Shown here: positions 55,234 to 64,000 of the stretch, piece after piece
Layout of the letters: each line of letters begins with the position of its first letter
Numbering within the stretch: the stretch's first letter is position 1
NCBI RefSeq assembly: GCF_003131185.1
Contig: NZ_QFFU01000012.1
Span: forward strand, 124,001-188,000
Direction: 5' to 3'
DNA: 64,000 bases
DNA from: Pseudomonas ovata
Lineage (GTDB): Bacteria > Pseudomonadota > Gammaproteobacteria > Pseudomonadales > Pseudomonadaceae
The notes under the pieces: model-generated
The model's database searches: none
Told to the model about the DNA's origin: nothing
The model's input: the letters and a program-made list of their open reading frames with translations, nothing else
Position numbers and translations under genes: made by a program

Positions 55234-55977
55234 ATGACCTCCAATGCGCTGTACACCGATCTGTCTGGCTACTACGACCTGATGTGCGCCGACATCGACT
55301 ACCCGGCGCAAAGCCGCAGCATTCGCAGGCTTGATCAGTTGTTTGGCAATGGAGGGCGCAATCATCTGGACCTGGCCTGTGGCACCGGCCCGCATATCCG
55401 CCACTTTCTCGACTTCGGCTACCGCAGCGCCGGCCTGGACATCAACCAGCCGATGCTCGATATCGCCGCTCAGCGCTGCCCCGAGGCGCGTTTCGCGTGT
55501 CAGGACATGGGCGACTTTACCGTGGCTGAGCCGCTGGACCTGGTTACCTGCTTTCTGTATTCCATCCACTACAATGCCGGCATCGAGCGCCTCAAGGCCT
55601 GCATTGCCAGGGTGCACGATGCGCTGGGTGAAAAGGGTGTGTTCTGCTTCAACGCGGTGGACAAGCACCGCATCGACAACCGCTCGGCGGTGAGTCACAG
55701 GGTCACGCAGGGCGACAGCGATTTCGCCTTTGGTTCGGCCTGGCATTACCCCGGTGAAGGCGAGCGACAATCGCTGCGGCTGCGGATCGACAGGACCTGC
55801 GCCGGGGTGAGCCAGACCTGGCAGGACGAGCACCCGATGGTGGCTGTCAGCTTTGCCGAGTTGCAGGCGCTGTTGCAGCCGCAGTTCGAGGTCACCCTGT
55901 TCGAGCATGACTATGAAAAAATCACGGCCTGGGACGGTGAGTCCGGGAATGCAATTTTTGTTTGTGTAAAAGCCTGA
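55234..55977 (+). CDS. Class I SAM-dependent methyltransferase
   Basis: A 247-residue protein. SAM motif I is LDLACGTGPHIRHFL near 45-59. The acidic ribose-binding residue lies in GLDINQPML near 69, and motif II FACQDMGDF is near 89. The start context (ATGACCTCCAATGCG) lacks a strong ribosome site. The substrate is unknown. Alone between the DUF4142 gene and the decayed LysR cluster. Confidence 0.83.
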   Translation: MTSNALYTDLSGYYDLMCADIDYPAQSRSIRRLDQLFGNGGRNHLDLACGTGPHIRHFLDFGYRSAGLDINQPMLDIAAQRCPEARFACQDMGDFTVAEPLDLVTCFLYSIHYNAGIERLKACIARVHDALGEKGVFCFNAVDKHRIDNRSAVSHRVTQGDSDFAFGSAWHYPGEGERQSLRLRIDRTCAGVSQTWQDEHPMVAVSFAELQALLQPQFEVTLFEHDYEKITAWDGESGNAIFVCVKA

Positions 55978-56251
55978 GGGCGGGGGCTGTCCACGACCCT
56001 GCTGCGTCCCTGCCACACTGACCGTGTCGTCGCCCGTACCAGAACAGCGTTGTTATCCGCACCGAAACAACAGGGCAATTGAAGTTGTAATGAATGAACG
56101 CACTTATAGAACAGCGCGGTCATGGCACTTGATAAAACAGGACGTCGTAAACACAAGGTTGACACTGTACAGGTTACGTTAACAAGGCCGTGAACTCGGC
56201 GTGGTCAGACGTCGTATTTTTATAACAACACGTCCACTGCCAGAGGTGTTC

Positions 56252-56976
56252 ATGCCCGCCGCTGAAGTTCTCAATCGGGTCAAAGGCTACCGGCGGTTGA
56301 TTCCGTCGATGACCGCACTGCTGGAGTTCGAGGCCGTGGCCCGGCTGAGCAGTTTTACCCTGGACGCCCGGGAATTGGGGGTGACCCAGGCGGCGGTCAG
56401 CAAGCAGATCAAGCTGCTGGAGGAGGTGCTGGGGGTCAAGCTGTTCCACCGCCTGCACCGCTCGATCCGGCTGACCAGCGAAGGCTATGTGCTGTTTACC
56501 GTCACCGCCGAATCCATGCAGAAGATCGCCGGTGCCTTCGACAAGATCGCGGCCGGCACGACCGGACAGGAGCTGGTGCTGACCACCACGGCGGCGTTCT
56601 CGCACTTTCGCATCCTGCCCCGGCTTGGCCGCCTGCGGGTCTTGCAGCCCAACCTGCAATTGCGCCTGACCACACAGACGGTGTGCTCGCCGGCGTGGCT
56701 CTGGCGATTCACCAGGCACCCACGTCACTGGAAGAACTGTTCCAGGCCCAACTGATCGACTCGGACCCCACCTCCGAAGGCTGGATGACCTGGCAGTCCT
56801 GGTTCAAGGCGCTGGACGGCCCGACGGCGCGGCGCCAGTAAAACCTGCGGTTCAGCCTGTACACCGACACCATCCAGGCGGCGCTGTTCGGCCAGGGCAT
56901 CGCCCTGGGCTGGGGCGGGATGCTTGATCATCTGCTGGCCTCGGGTGACCTCATACGCCTGACGCCCATGGCCTGA
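56252..56976 (+). pseudogene. LysR-family regulator, frameshifted and broken
   Basis: The N-terminal helix-turn-helix (IPSMTALLEFEAVARLSSFT and ELGVTQAAVSKQIKLLEEVL) and early sensor domain read in one frame to about 56690. A deletion then shifts the frame, and LysR sensor sequence resumes in another frame (EGWMTWQSWFKALDG; LYTDTIQAALFGQGIALGWG) with a TAA at about 56839. The gene cannot make a whole regulator. It stands in front of oxygenase and reductase remnants. Confidence 0.82.
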
Positions 56977-57405
56977 GCGAGGAGTCGCTGCAGGCGCTGG
57001 ACGAGTACTACAAGCTCAATGCCGCCACCAAGGCCGACTGGGAACGCCAGGGTTTCATCTGCGACGCCGTCGAGCACCCGGGCGTGGACGCCGTGACCCA
57101 GTTTCGCAGCCAGCGCCTGGCCATTGCCGGGCATGGCGAATCGCAGACGCTGACCACCCAGGTGGCCAGCCAGAAACTGTTGGGCGAGCTGATCCGCCGT
57201 GACCTGGGCGACATGCGCCTGTGGACCCACCATTCGTGGAGCCACATCATGAGCGACCACGCGGTGATCTCGTACATCATCCCGCTGGCGCCGGACAGGA
57301 CCCTGGTGCGCAGCAAGTGGCTGGTGCATGCCGAGGCCATCGAGGGCGTCGACTACGACCTCAAGACGCTGACCTGGCCGTTCATCGTGGCCATTACCGT
57401 CAGGT
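56973..57405 (+). pseudogene. Rieske oxygenase alpha subunit, C-terminal remnant
   Basis: About 140 residues are readable in one frame: QRLAIAGHGESQTLTTQ, then MRLWTHHSWSHIMSDHAVIS and TLVRSKWLVHAEAIEGVDYD. This resembles the C-terminal catalytic part of glycine-betaine-type Rieske monooxygenases. The Rieske domain and iron-binding N-terminal part are absent, and the sequence breaks off after LKTLT. Confidence 0.7.
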
Positions 57406-58207
57406 GTCCAACTGGCTGCATGACCACCTGCGTGCCGGCGACCGGCTGCTGGCCTCGGGCCCGGCGGGCAATTTCACCCCGGTGGCCAGGCCGGCCGCCA
57501 GGGGCTGTACCTGTCGGCCGGCTCCGGCGTCACGCCGCTGGCCTCGATGATCCGCGCCAGCACCGACCTGTGCGCCGAGATGGGCATCGTGTTCGTGCAC
57601 AGCGCGCGTACGCCAAAGGACATCGTGTTTCGCGACGAGTTGGCGCGGCTGGCCGCATCACGCGCCACTGTGCGGGTGATCAATGTCTGAAGGGCTGGGT
57701 GACGAACCCGACTGGCAAGGCCGGATCGGCCGGCTGGACCTGGAACTGCTGCAGACCCAGGTGCCGGGCTTTCTTGAGCGCGAAGTGTTCACCTGCGGCC
57801 CGCAGGGCTACATGAACGCGGTACAGAACCTGCTGCAAAGCGCTGGCTTCGACATGACGCACTTTCATAACGAAAGCTTCGACATCCGCGTGGTCGAGAC
57901 CGAAACCCTGATCGAGCTGCCAGCCACTGCCGCCGCCGAACAGGACTCCTTTACCGTGAAGCTGGCGCGCAGCGGCAAGACCTTCAGCATAAGCCGCACC
58001 CAGACCGTGCTGTCGGCCGTCAGAAAGGCGGGCGCCGTGGTGCCGTCATCGTGCAGCCAGGGCGTGTGCGGCACCTGCAAGACCGCCGTGCTGGAGGGCT
58101 CGGTGGAGATGAACCACAACGGCGGTATCCGCCAGCGCGAGATCGACCGCGGCCTGCGCCTGCTGTGCTGCAGCCGCCCGACCTCGGACCTGGTGCTCGA
58201 CCTGTGA
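57395..58207 (+). pseudogene. Oxygenase reductase remnant with frameshifts (GbcB-like)
   Basis: Fragments in successive frames are: the flavin domain end (VSNWLHDHLRAGDRLLASGPAGNF), the NAD domain (LYLSAGSGVTPLASMIRAS; IVFVHSARTPKDIVF) ending in TGA at about 57690, then an open frame from 57683 with FTCGPQGYMNAVQNLL and an intact [2Fe-2S] motif (CSQGVCGTCK, then LCCSRPTSDLVLDL). At least two frame changes interrupt it. The 3' part alone (174 residues) could be translated, but would be only a ferredoxin-like fragment. Confidence 0.75.
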
Positions 58208-58217
58208 CCACCCCCAA

Positions 58218-58335
58218 GTAGGAGCGCGCTTGCCCGCGACCGAGTGCGCAGCGCTCGCAAAATTTGCGAAGCGCCACAAATTTACGACTGCTGCGCAGCC
58301 GGTCGCGGTGGTCCGGCATTCCGGCAAGCGCGCTG
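58218..58335. repeat. Inverted REP-like repeat pair
   Basis: GTAGGAGCGCGCTTGCCCGCGACC (split: GTAGGAGCGCGC, TTGCCCGCGACC) at 58218-58241 is opposed by CGGCAAGCGCGCT at 58322-58334, with GGTCGCGG near 58310. The middle contains GCGCAGCGCTCGC-type small palindromes. This is a common pseudomonad extragenic repeat class, after the reductase remnant. Confidence 0.7.
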
Positions 58336-58344
58336 GATGGCGGG

Positions 58345-58932
58345 TTATTCCACGTCGTAGATGAACTCGTAGTTGTTTTCGATCAGGTCGCGCAGGTAGT
58401 CGTCGAAGCTGGCGGCGATGACCTTGTAGCTGTCCGGGTCGTGCAGGTAGCGCACGACCTGGCCGACAGTGCCGCCCGGGGCCGGATCGAAGTCCAGGTA
58501 CAGGCGCGAGGTGCCGCCGTTGTTCATGCATTGCGAGAAGCACAGGCGCTGGTCCATGGCCAGGGTGCTGTCGATACCGGCGCCCAACAGGTCGGCGTCC
58601 TCCTGCAGGTAATCGCCGTATATCCCTTCGATGCTGTCCTTGCCTTCGCGGGCTTCCTGGATGATCTGCTCCACCGAGCTCAAGTAGTAAGGGTATTCGA
58701 ACACGTCCGAGCCCAGCATCAGTACACAGACCTCGCCCTCGGGGTATTCGCGAAAATGCGTGCCGTCGATACGTCCCAGCAGTTCCAGCAGGCTGGCGGG
58801 AGTCTGTGGATAACGTTCCACCAGCGCTTGCAGATCGGCCTTGGACGCGCCGTGTGCCCGCTGCAACTGTTCGCGGTCTTCGGCGGCCAGCAGGGGCATC
58901 AGGCCAGCAAGGTATTCATCGACTATGGACAT
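58345..58932 (-). CDS. SMI1/KNR4 (SUKH) family protein
   Basis: A 195-residue cytoplasmic protein with the SUKH pattern: an N-terminal helix pair (VDEYLAGLMPLLAAEDREQLQRA), LVERYPQTPASLLELLGRIDGTHF, and a Trp-poor C-terminal beta region ending VRYLHDPDSYKVIAASFDDYLRDLI. SUKH proteins are common immunity proteins against polymorphic toxins, but many stand alone with unknown roles. No toxin is visible beside it. A perfect DnaA box (58805-58813) lies in the gene. Confidence 0.83.
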   Translation of the reverse strand: MSIVDEYLAGLMPLLAAEDREQLQRAHGASKADLQALVERYPQTPASLLELLGRIDGTHFREYPEGEVCVLMLGSDVFEYPYYLSSVEQIIQEAREGKDSIEGIYGDYLQEDADLLGAGIDSTLAMDQRLCFSQCMNNGGTSRLYLDFDPAPGGTVGQVVRYLHDPDSYKVIAASFDDYLRDLIENNYEFIYDVE

Positions 58933-59003
58933 GGTGCGACCTTTTCAGAGTGTAGGAACAGAAGGGCACAAGGCCCGTACAAGGGGTGCCACAATCACGC
59001 TCA

Positions 59004-59885
59004 TCAGCCCGCGCTGCCTTCGCGCCGCAACACCGCCAGACGCTGGAGCAGGCCCAGGACGTAACCTTGCTCGATGACCCAGCCATGATGGCCGTCACTG
59101 AAACGCTCGCCGCGCACGCACCAGGTCAACAGGCTCTTGAGCTCGTCAAGGGACGCGGCGGCCACATAGTCCGGGTCGACAATACGCTCGCCCGAGCGCT
59201 GGATGTCGTAGGTCAAGTCGGTCCAGCAGGTCTGGCCGGCCGCCTTGTAGAACGCCTCGACGACCTCCACGTAACGGGGCCATTGAGTGTTATCAGTAAA
59301 AAAAGACGTCTTGATGGCAACGCCTTGCGGGTACAGGCATGGCAGGTAGTACAACAGTTCATCGATGTCCTCGGGCCGAGGCTGGGCGTAGTCGAACTCG
59401 ATGTTCTCATGGGCGGCAATCCGGGCCTGATAGTCATCGAACACCTGCACCTGCCCGGCCGTCAGCGGGGCACGGCGATAAGCATTCACATCCATGTAAT
59501 AGCCCTGGAACGCGATCGAACGCGCGCCGCTGCTCAGCATCGAGACGGTCGCCGCCGCCTGCATCAGCCAATAGATGTCCGGGGAGTTTTCATAGGCTTT
59601 TGAATGGCCGAGGTGGGTCGCATGACGGCTCAGATCGCGGGCCAGTTGCTTGCTCTCGATCATGAAGCGGGCGCGGTCCGCAGGCGGCACGTGCTGTGCG
59701 GCCGAGGCGATGAAGGCGTCGTAGCGGGCGATCAGGGGTGGGTCTGTGTCGTGCAGCGGTGGCAAGGCCGGGGGCATGAGATGCCAGGGCTCGGACAGCA
59801 CCGGGTGCTCGTCATGGCGAGCAGGGCGGGGCTGTTTGAAGGCCCGCCCGAGCCAGGCTTTCAACTGCGCGACAAGGCTGGGCAT
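59004..59885 (-). CDS. DUF6508-like protein
   Basis: A 293-residue cytoplasmic protein. The C-terminal motif LKSLLTWCVRGERFSDGHHGWVIEQGYVLGLL resembles DUF6508; the first 60 residues are Pro- and Arg-rich and the middle is helical. The function is unknown. It is transcribed toward the SUKH gene, 71 bases away, in the same direction, so the two may form a unit. Confidence 0.7.
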   Translation of the reverse strand: MPSLVAQLKAWLGRAFKQPRPARHDEHPVLSEPWHLMPPALPPLHDTDPPLIARYDAFIASAAQHVPPADRARFMIESKQLARDLSRHATHLGHSKAYENSPDIYWLMQAAATVSMLSSGARSIAFQGYYMDVNAYRRAPLTAGQVQVFDDYQARIAAHENIEFDYAQPRPEDIDELLYYLPCLYPQGVAIKTSFFTDNTQWPRYVEVVEAFYKAAGQTCWTDLTYDIQRSGERIVDPDYVAAASLDELKSLLTWCVRGERFSDGHHGWVIEQGYVLGLLQRLAVLRREGSAG

Positions 59886-59948
59886 CGAGGCTTTCCATCC
59901 AGGGATTGGCGTGCAGCTTGGAGTGCCTGGACTGGATCCGGTTCCGTA

Positions 59949-59971
59949 GGCCCCCCGCTGAGCAGGGGGCC
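59949..59971 (-). repeat. Hairpin downstream of bauC
   Basis: GGCCCCC (59949-59955) pairs with GGGGGCC (59965-59971). It lies 15 bases beyond the bauC stop. No T run is present on either strand, so it is at most a weak terminator. Confidence 0.5.
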
Positions 59972-59985
59972 ATCATCGGGCCGGG

Positions 59986-61479
59986 TTAGAGGCTCGGGAA
60001 CGCGAACTGCGAGGCCTCGTGGCTGGTACGGGTCGGCCAGCGCTGGGTGATGGCTTTCTTGCGGGTGTAGAAGCGCACGCCGTCCGGGCCGTAGGCATGC
60101 AGGTCGCCGAACAGCGAGCGCTTCCAGCCGCCGAAGCTGTGGTAGCTGACCGGCACTGGCAGCGGCACGTTGACGCCGACCATGCCCACTTCGATCTCGT
60201 CGCAGAACAGCCGCGCCGATTCACCGTCACGGGTGAAGATGCAGGTACCGTTGCCGTACTCGTGGGCGTTGATCAGGGCGATGGCGTCTTCCAGGCTGTT
60301 GACCCGCACGATGCACAGCACCGGGCCGAAGATTTCTTCCTTGTAGATGCGCATCTCGGGGCTGACGCGGTCGAACAGCGTGCCGCCGACAAAGAAGCCA
60401 TTCTCGTTGCCGGCCACGCTCAGGCCGCGACCGTCGACCACCAGTTCGGCACCCGCAGCCAGGCCATCGTCGATGTAGCCGACCACCTTGTCCTTGGCCG
60501 CCGCCGTGACCAACGGGCCCATGTCCAGGCCGGCGCAGGTGCCGGCACCGATTTTCAGCGCCTTGATCTGCGGAACCAGCTTCTGTACCAGTGCATCGGC
60601 CACCTGGTCACCCACGCATACGGCCACGGAAATGGCCATGCAGCGCTCGCCGCACGAACCGTAGGCGGCGCCCATCAGCGCGCTGACGGCATTGTCCAGT
60701 TCGGCATCGGGCATCAGCACGGCATGGTTCTTCGCCCCGCCCAGGGCCTGGACGCGCTTGCCGCGTTTGGTGCCTTCGGCGTAGATGTATTCGGCGATCG
60801 GCGTGGAGCCGACAAAGCTCAGGGCCTTGACCTCTGGCGCCTCGATCAGCGCATCCACCGCTTCCTTGTCACCGTGCACCACGTTGAGCACGCCCTTGGG
60901 CAGGCCGGCTTCGTGCAGCAGTTCGGCGATCAGCAGGGTAGAGCTGGGGTCGCGCTCGGACGGCTTGAGGATGAAGCAGTTGCCGCAGACGATGGCCAGC
61001 GGGTACATCCACAAAGGCACCATGGCCGGGAAGTTGAACGGGGTGATGCCGGCGACCACGCCGATCGGTTGCAGGTCGCTCCAGGCGTCGATGTTCGGGC
61101 CGACGTTGCGGCTGTACTCGCCCTTGAGGATTTCCGGGGCCGAACAGGCGAACTCGACGTTCTCGATGCCGCGCTTGAGTTCACCGGCGGCGTCTTCCAG
61201 GGTCTTGCCGTGTTCTTCGCTGATCAGTTGCGCAATGCGTGCCTCGTTGGCCTCCAGCAATTGCTTGAAGCGGAACATGACCTGGGCGCGCTTGGCCGGC
61301 GGGGTGTTGCGCCACACCGGAAAAGCAGCCTTGGCCGCGTCGATGGCCTGTTGCACGGTGGCGCGGCTGGCCAGGCTCAGCGTGCGGATGACCTGGCCGG
61401 TCGACGGGTTGAAGACGTCGATGGTGCGGCCGGTATCAGCGACGTGCTCGCCGTTGATCAGGTGCGAAATAGTGCTCAT
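59986..61479 (-). CDS. bauC: Malonate-semialdehyde / methylmalonate-semialdehyde dehydrogenase (CoA-acylating)
   Basis: A 497-residue aldehyde dehydrogenase. The catalytic Cys lies in GSCGERCMAISV near 285. The Rossmann region contains LSFVGSTPIAEYIY, and the start MSTISHLINGEHVADTGRTID is typical of MmsA. It oxidises malonate semialdehyde to acetyl-CoA with CoA and NAD+. It is the last gene of a bauA-bauB-bauC unit, 54 bases after bauB, so its substrate is most likely 3-oxopropanoate from beta-alanine. An mmsA in valine catabolism is the other possibility by sequence. Confidence 0.9.
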   Translation of the reverse strand: MSTISHLINGEHVADTGRTIDVFNPSTGQVIRTLSLASRATVQQAIDAAKAAFPVWRNTPPAKRAQVMFRFKQLLEANEARIAQLISEEHGKTLEDAAGELKRGIENVEFACSAPEILKGEYSRNVGPNIDAWSDLQPIGVVAGITPFNFPAMVPLWMYPLAIVCGNCFILKPSERDPSSTLLIAELLHEAGLPKGVLNVVHGDKEAVDALIEAPEVKALSFVGSTPIAEYIYAEGTKRGKRVQALGGAKNHAVLMPDAELDNAVSALMGAAYGSCGERCMAISVAVCVGDQVADALVQKLVPQIKALKIGAGTCAGLDMGPLVTAAAKDKVVGYIDDGLAAGAELVVDGRGLSVAGNENGFFVGGTLFDRVSPEMRIYKEEIFGPVLCIVRVNSLEDAIALINAHEYGNGTCIFTRDGESARLFCDEIEVGMVGVNVPLPVPVSYHSFGGWKRSLFGDLHAYGPDGVRFYTRKKAITQRWPTRTSHEASQFAFPSL

Positions 61480-61533
61480 CAGTAGGGCTCTCGTCTTGCA
61501 GTATCGGATGAAGCGCCGCAGGGGCGTGCGGCG

Positions 61534-61821
61534 CTATTTGAGTTCGGTTTCGACAAAGACCACTTCGTGATCGCTGGCATTGATCACGTTGTGCTCCACG
61601 CCGGCCTTGCGAAAGTAGCTCTGGCCGGCCACCAGCGGGGCGTGCTTGTCGCCCTCCGGGGTTTCCAGCAGCAAGGTGCCGTCAGTCATGGGCACCACCA
61701 CGTAATCACGGCCATGACGGTGCCGGCCGGTCTCGGCACCGGGCGCAAAGCGCCATTCGGTGACGATCACCTCGGCGGTGTCCACCTGCACGGTGGCGAT
61801 GGCCTGTGGGCGTGGGTTCAT
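61534..61821 (-). CDS. bauB: Cupin-domain protein of the beta-alanine operon
   Basis: A 95-residue single cupin. The metal-binding set appears in ETGRHRHGRDYVVV and in GVEHNVINASDHEV. ATG at 61821 overlaps the bauA stop by one base (TGATG), so the genes are coupled. Its role in beta-alanine catabolism is unclear; the gene is named by its place between bauA and bauC. Confidence 0.85.
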   Translation of the reverse strand: MNPRPQAIATVQVDTAEVIVTEWRFAPGAETGRHRHGRDYVVVPMTDGTLLLETPEGDKHAPLVAGQSYFRKAGVEHNVINASDHEVVFVETELK

Positions 61822-63167
61822 CAGTCGATCCCTTGCAAAGCCTGGCCGACGGCATCGAACACCCGGTCCAGGTCTTGTGGCTTGGCATTGAAGGTCGGCC
61901 CGAACTGCAGAGTGTCGCCGCCAAAGCGCACATAGAAGCCAGCTTTCCACAGGGCCATGCCGGCCTCGAACGGACGGATGATGGGGTCGCCGTCACGCGG
62001 GGTCAGTTGCAAGGCGCCGGCCAGGCCGCAGTTGCGGATGTCGACCACATGCCTGGCGCCCTTGAGGCCATGAATGGCGTTTTCGAAATACGGCGCCAGC
62101 TCGGCCGATTGCTGGATCAGGTTGTCTTTTTCCAGCAGCGCCAGCGAGGCCAGGCCCGCCGCGCAGGCCACCGGGTGCGCCGAGTAGGTGTAGCCGTGGG
62201 TGAATTCGACGGCGTGTTCCGGGATCGACTGGCTCATGAAGGTTTCGTAGATCTCGCGGCTGGCAACCACCGCGCCCATCGGAATGGCGCCGTTGGTGAT
62301 CTGCTTGGCGATGTTCATGATGTCGGGCTTGACGCCGAAGTACTCGGCACCGGTCCAGGTGCCCAGGCGGCCGAAGGCGGTGATTACTTCATCGAAGATC
62401 AACAGGATATTGTGCTGGTCGCAGATTTCGCGCAGGCGCTTGAGGTAGCCGGCCGGCGGCACGATCACGCCTGCCGAGCCCGACATCGGCTCGACGATCA
62501 CCGCCGCGATGTTCGAGGCGTCGTGCAGTTCGATCAGCTTGAGCATCTCGTTGGCCAGCGCCACGCCACCGGTCTCGGCCGCGCCACGGGTAAAGGCCAG
62601 GTCCGGTTGCAGGGTGTGCGGCAGGTGGTCGACGTCCATCAACTGGCCATACATCTTGCGGTTGCCGCCAATGCCGCCCAGCGCGGTACCGGCAATGTTC
62701 ACGCCGTGGTAGCCACGGGCGCGGCCGATCAGCTTGGTCTTCTGCGCCTGGCCTTTCAGGCGCCAGTAGGCACGGGCCAGCTTGACCGAGGTGTCGGCGC
62801 TTTCGGAACCGGAGCCGGTGAAGAACACATGATCCAGGCCGTCGGGGGTCAGGCTGGTGATTTTCTCGGCCAGCTGGAACGACAGCGGGTGCGCGTACTG
62901 GAAAGCCGGCGAGTAATCCAGGGTGCCGAGCTGTTTGGCCACCGCCTCCTGGATTTCCTTGCGCGAGTGCCCGGCCCCGCAGGTCCACAGGCCCGACAGG
63001 CTGTCATAGATGCGCCGGCCCTGGTCGTCGGTCAGCCAGCTGCCTTCGGCGGCCACGATGAAACGCGGGTCACGCTTGAAGTTGCGGTTGGCGGAGAAGG
63101 GCATCCAGTGGGCGTCCAGCTTGAGCTGGCTGGCCAGTGGCGGGGTCTGCTGCAGGGCCTGGTTCAT
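61821..63167 (-). CDS. bauA: Beta-alanine:pyruvate aminotransferase
   Basis: A 448-residue class III PLP aminotransferase that transfers the amino group of beta-alanine (and other omega-amino acids) to pyruvate. The PLP-binding Asp lies in LLIFDEVITAFGRLG near 250 and the Schiff-base Lys in NIAKQITNG near 286. The start MNQALQQTPPLASQLKL at 63167 has AGGA upstream; 10 extra residues in front would be non-homologous. It is divergent from bauR. Confidence 0.93.
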   Translation of the reverse strand: MNQALQQTPPLASQLKLDAHWMPFSANRNFKRDPRFIVAAEGSWLTDDQGRRIYDSLSGLWTCGAGHSRKEIQEAVAKQLGTLDYSPAFQYAHPLSFQLAEKITSLTPDGLDHVFFTGSGSESADTSVKLARAYWRLKGQAQKTKLIGRARGYHGVNIAGTALGGIGGNRKMYGQLMDVDHLPHTLQPDLAFTRGAAETGGVALANEMLKLIELHDASNIAAVIVEPMSGSAGVIVPPAGYLKRLREICDQHNILLIFDEVITAFGRLGTWTGAEYFGVKPDIMNIAKQITNGAIPMGAVVASREIYETFMSQSIPEHAVEFTHGYTYSAHPVACAAGLASLALLEKDNLIQQSAELAPYFENAIHGLKGARHVVDIRNCGLAGALQLTPRDGDPIIRPFEAGMALWKAGFYVRFGGDTLQFGPTFNAKPQDLDRVFDAVGQALQGID

Positions 63168-63266
63168 CTCGCAAATCCTGTGGGGGTGAATGACCACAGC
63201 TTGTGCCTGCTCGATGGGTGAGTTAAATCTATATCTTCTTACGTTCAGGTATGGAATCGCTTACCT

Positions 63267-64000
63267 ATGTCATCCCGGCCACTGTCGTCCAAGAAGCCCG
63301 TCCTGAGCCAGGTCAGCGATTTCGATCTGCGCCTGCTGCGCCTGTTCAAGACCGTGGTGCAATGCGGCAGTTTTTCGGCGGCCGAGAGCACGCTGGGCAT
63401 CAGCCGCTCGGCCATCAGCCTGCACATGAGCGACCTGGAAAAACGCCTGGGCATGCGCCTGTGCCAGCGCGGCCGGGCCGGCTTTGCCCTGACCGACCAG
63501 GGCCGCGAGGTGCTGCGTTCAGGTGAGGCGGTGCTGGCGGCCATCGAGGGGTTTCGCAGCGAGGTCAACCAGTTGCACAGCCAGCTGCGCGGCGACCTGA
63601 ACATCGGGTTGATGAGCAACCTGGTGACCCAGCCGAAAATGCGCATCACCCGTGCCCTGGCCTCGTTGCGCCAGCAGGGGGACGGGGTGACGGTGAACCT
63701 GAGCATGAGCACCCCCGGCGAGATCGAGCGCGGTTTGCTGGACGGGCGCCTGCACGTCGGTGCCATCCCGCTGATCACGCCGCTGTCCGGCCTGGAATAC
63801 AGCCTGCTCTACGAAGAACGCAGCTACCTGTACTGCTGCGCCGATCATCCACTGTTCGCCCATGCCGAGACCTTGAACAACGACGACTTGCGTGACGTCG
63901 ACGCCGTCGTGCCCAGCTACCGCATGACCGCCGAAGCCATCGGCCTGCACCAGTTGCTCGAATGCGCCGCCACCGCCACCGACCGCGAGGGCATCGCCTT
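63267..64000 (+). CDS. bauR: LysR-family regulator of beta-alanine genes, 5' part
   Basis: Open from ATG at 63267 to the right edge, at least 244 residues. The N-terminal helix-turn-helix (DFDLRLLRLFKTVVQCGSFS, AAESTLGISRSAISLHMSDL) is followed by the sensor domain. It is divergent from bauA with a 99-base gap, the arrangement seen for bauR in other pseudomonads, so activation of bauABC is the likely role. The 3' end is beyond the window. Confidence 0.87.
   Translation, partial: MSSRPLSSKKPVLSQVSDFDLRLLRLFKTVVQCGSFSAAESTLGISRSAISLHMSDLEKRLGMRLCQRGRAGFALTDQGREVLRSGEAVLAAIEGFRSEVNQLHSQLRGDLNIGLMSNLVTQPKMRITRALASLRQQGDGVTVNLSMSTPGEIERGLLDGRLHVGAIPLITPLSGLEYSLLYEERSYLYCCADHPLFAHAETLNNDDLRDVDAVVPSYRMTAEAIGLHQLLECAATATDREGIA

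Noticed and set aside
59604..61485. Long plus-strand open frames opposite the DUF6508-like and bauC genes.
   Set aside because: They are antisense mirrors of well-supported genes with no domain matches.

Overview
The window comes from a Pseudomonas chromosome (P. putida/P. fluorescens-like by gene content and protein sequences) and covers the replication origin. The gyrB-recF-dnaN-dnaA genes read left and rpmH-rnpA-yidD-yidC-mnmE read right, away from an intergenic oriC at about 16.10-16.69 kb. Further right follow mnmG-rsmG-parA-parB, the complete atpIBEFHAGDC operon, glmU, a DeoR-type regulator and glmS. Three copies of the 16-bp ParB site (parS) lie on the dnaA side: one at 7.1 kb and two inside recF.

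Layout: 0-2.7 kb, 3' end of glyS, gmhB and a plsC-type acyltransferase. 2.9-7.1 kb, a cell-surface signalling iron-uptake cassette (ECF sigma, FecR, FpvA-like TonB receptor). 7.2-9.8 kb, a metallophosphoesterase, an RDD membrane protein and two uncharacterised proteins. 9.9-16.1 kb, gyrB to dnaA. 16.1-16.7 kb, oriC. 16.7-20.6 kb, rpmH to mnmE. 20.6-25.9 kb, an accessory insert between mnmE and mnmG: REP repeats, a small serine hydrolase and a second, oppositely oriented sigma/FecR/TonB receptor cassette with a strong Fur box. 25.9-26.4 kb, a second oriC-like region homologous to the first. 26.4-42.2 kb, the mnmG to glmS core.

From 42.2 kb the window is accessory. Directly downstream of glmS is a lower-GC block holding a LysR regulator divergent from a Rieske oxygenase, its reductase and an HSL-type esterase (an aromatic or ether catabolic unit by inference). 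It continues with two decayed IS66 copies that flank a VOC protein and an AraC regulator. Then come chrA, a truncated rcnA, a secreted protein, small membrane proteins, a lipase, a DUF4142 protein and a methyltransferase. At 56.3-58.2 kb lies a decayed LysR/Rieske/reductase cluster, followed by SUKH and DUF6508-like genes. The window ends in the beta-alanine catabolic operon bauABC and the start of its divergent LysR regulator bauR.

The most notable signals are the duplicated origin architecture (16.29-16.50 and 26.06-26.33 kb) and the density of perfect 9-bp DnaA boxes between the first origin and parA: 19 boxes in 13.4 kb, against 5 in the other roughly 50 kb. Many of those boxes lie inside coding sequence, including the accessory iron-uptake genes. 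No rRNA, tRNA or CRISPR array was seen.
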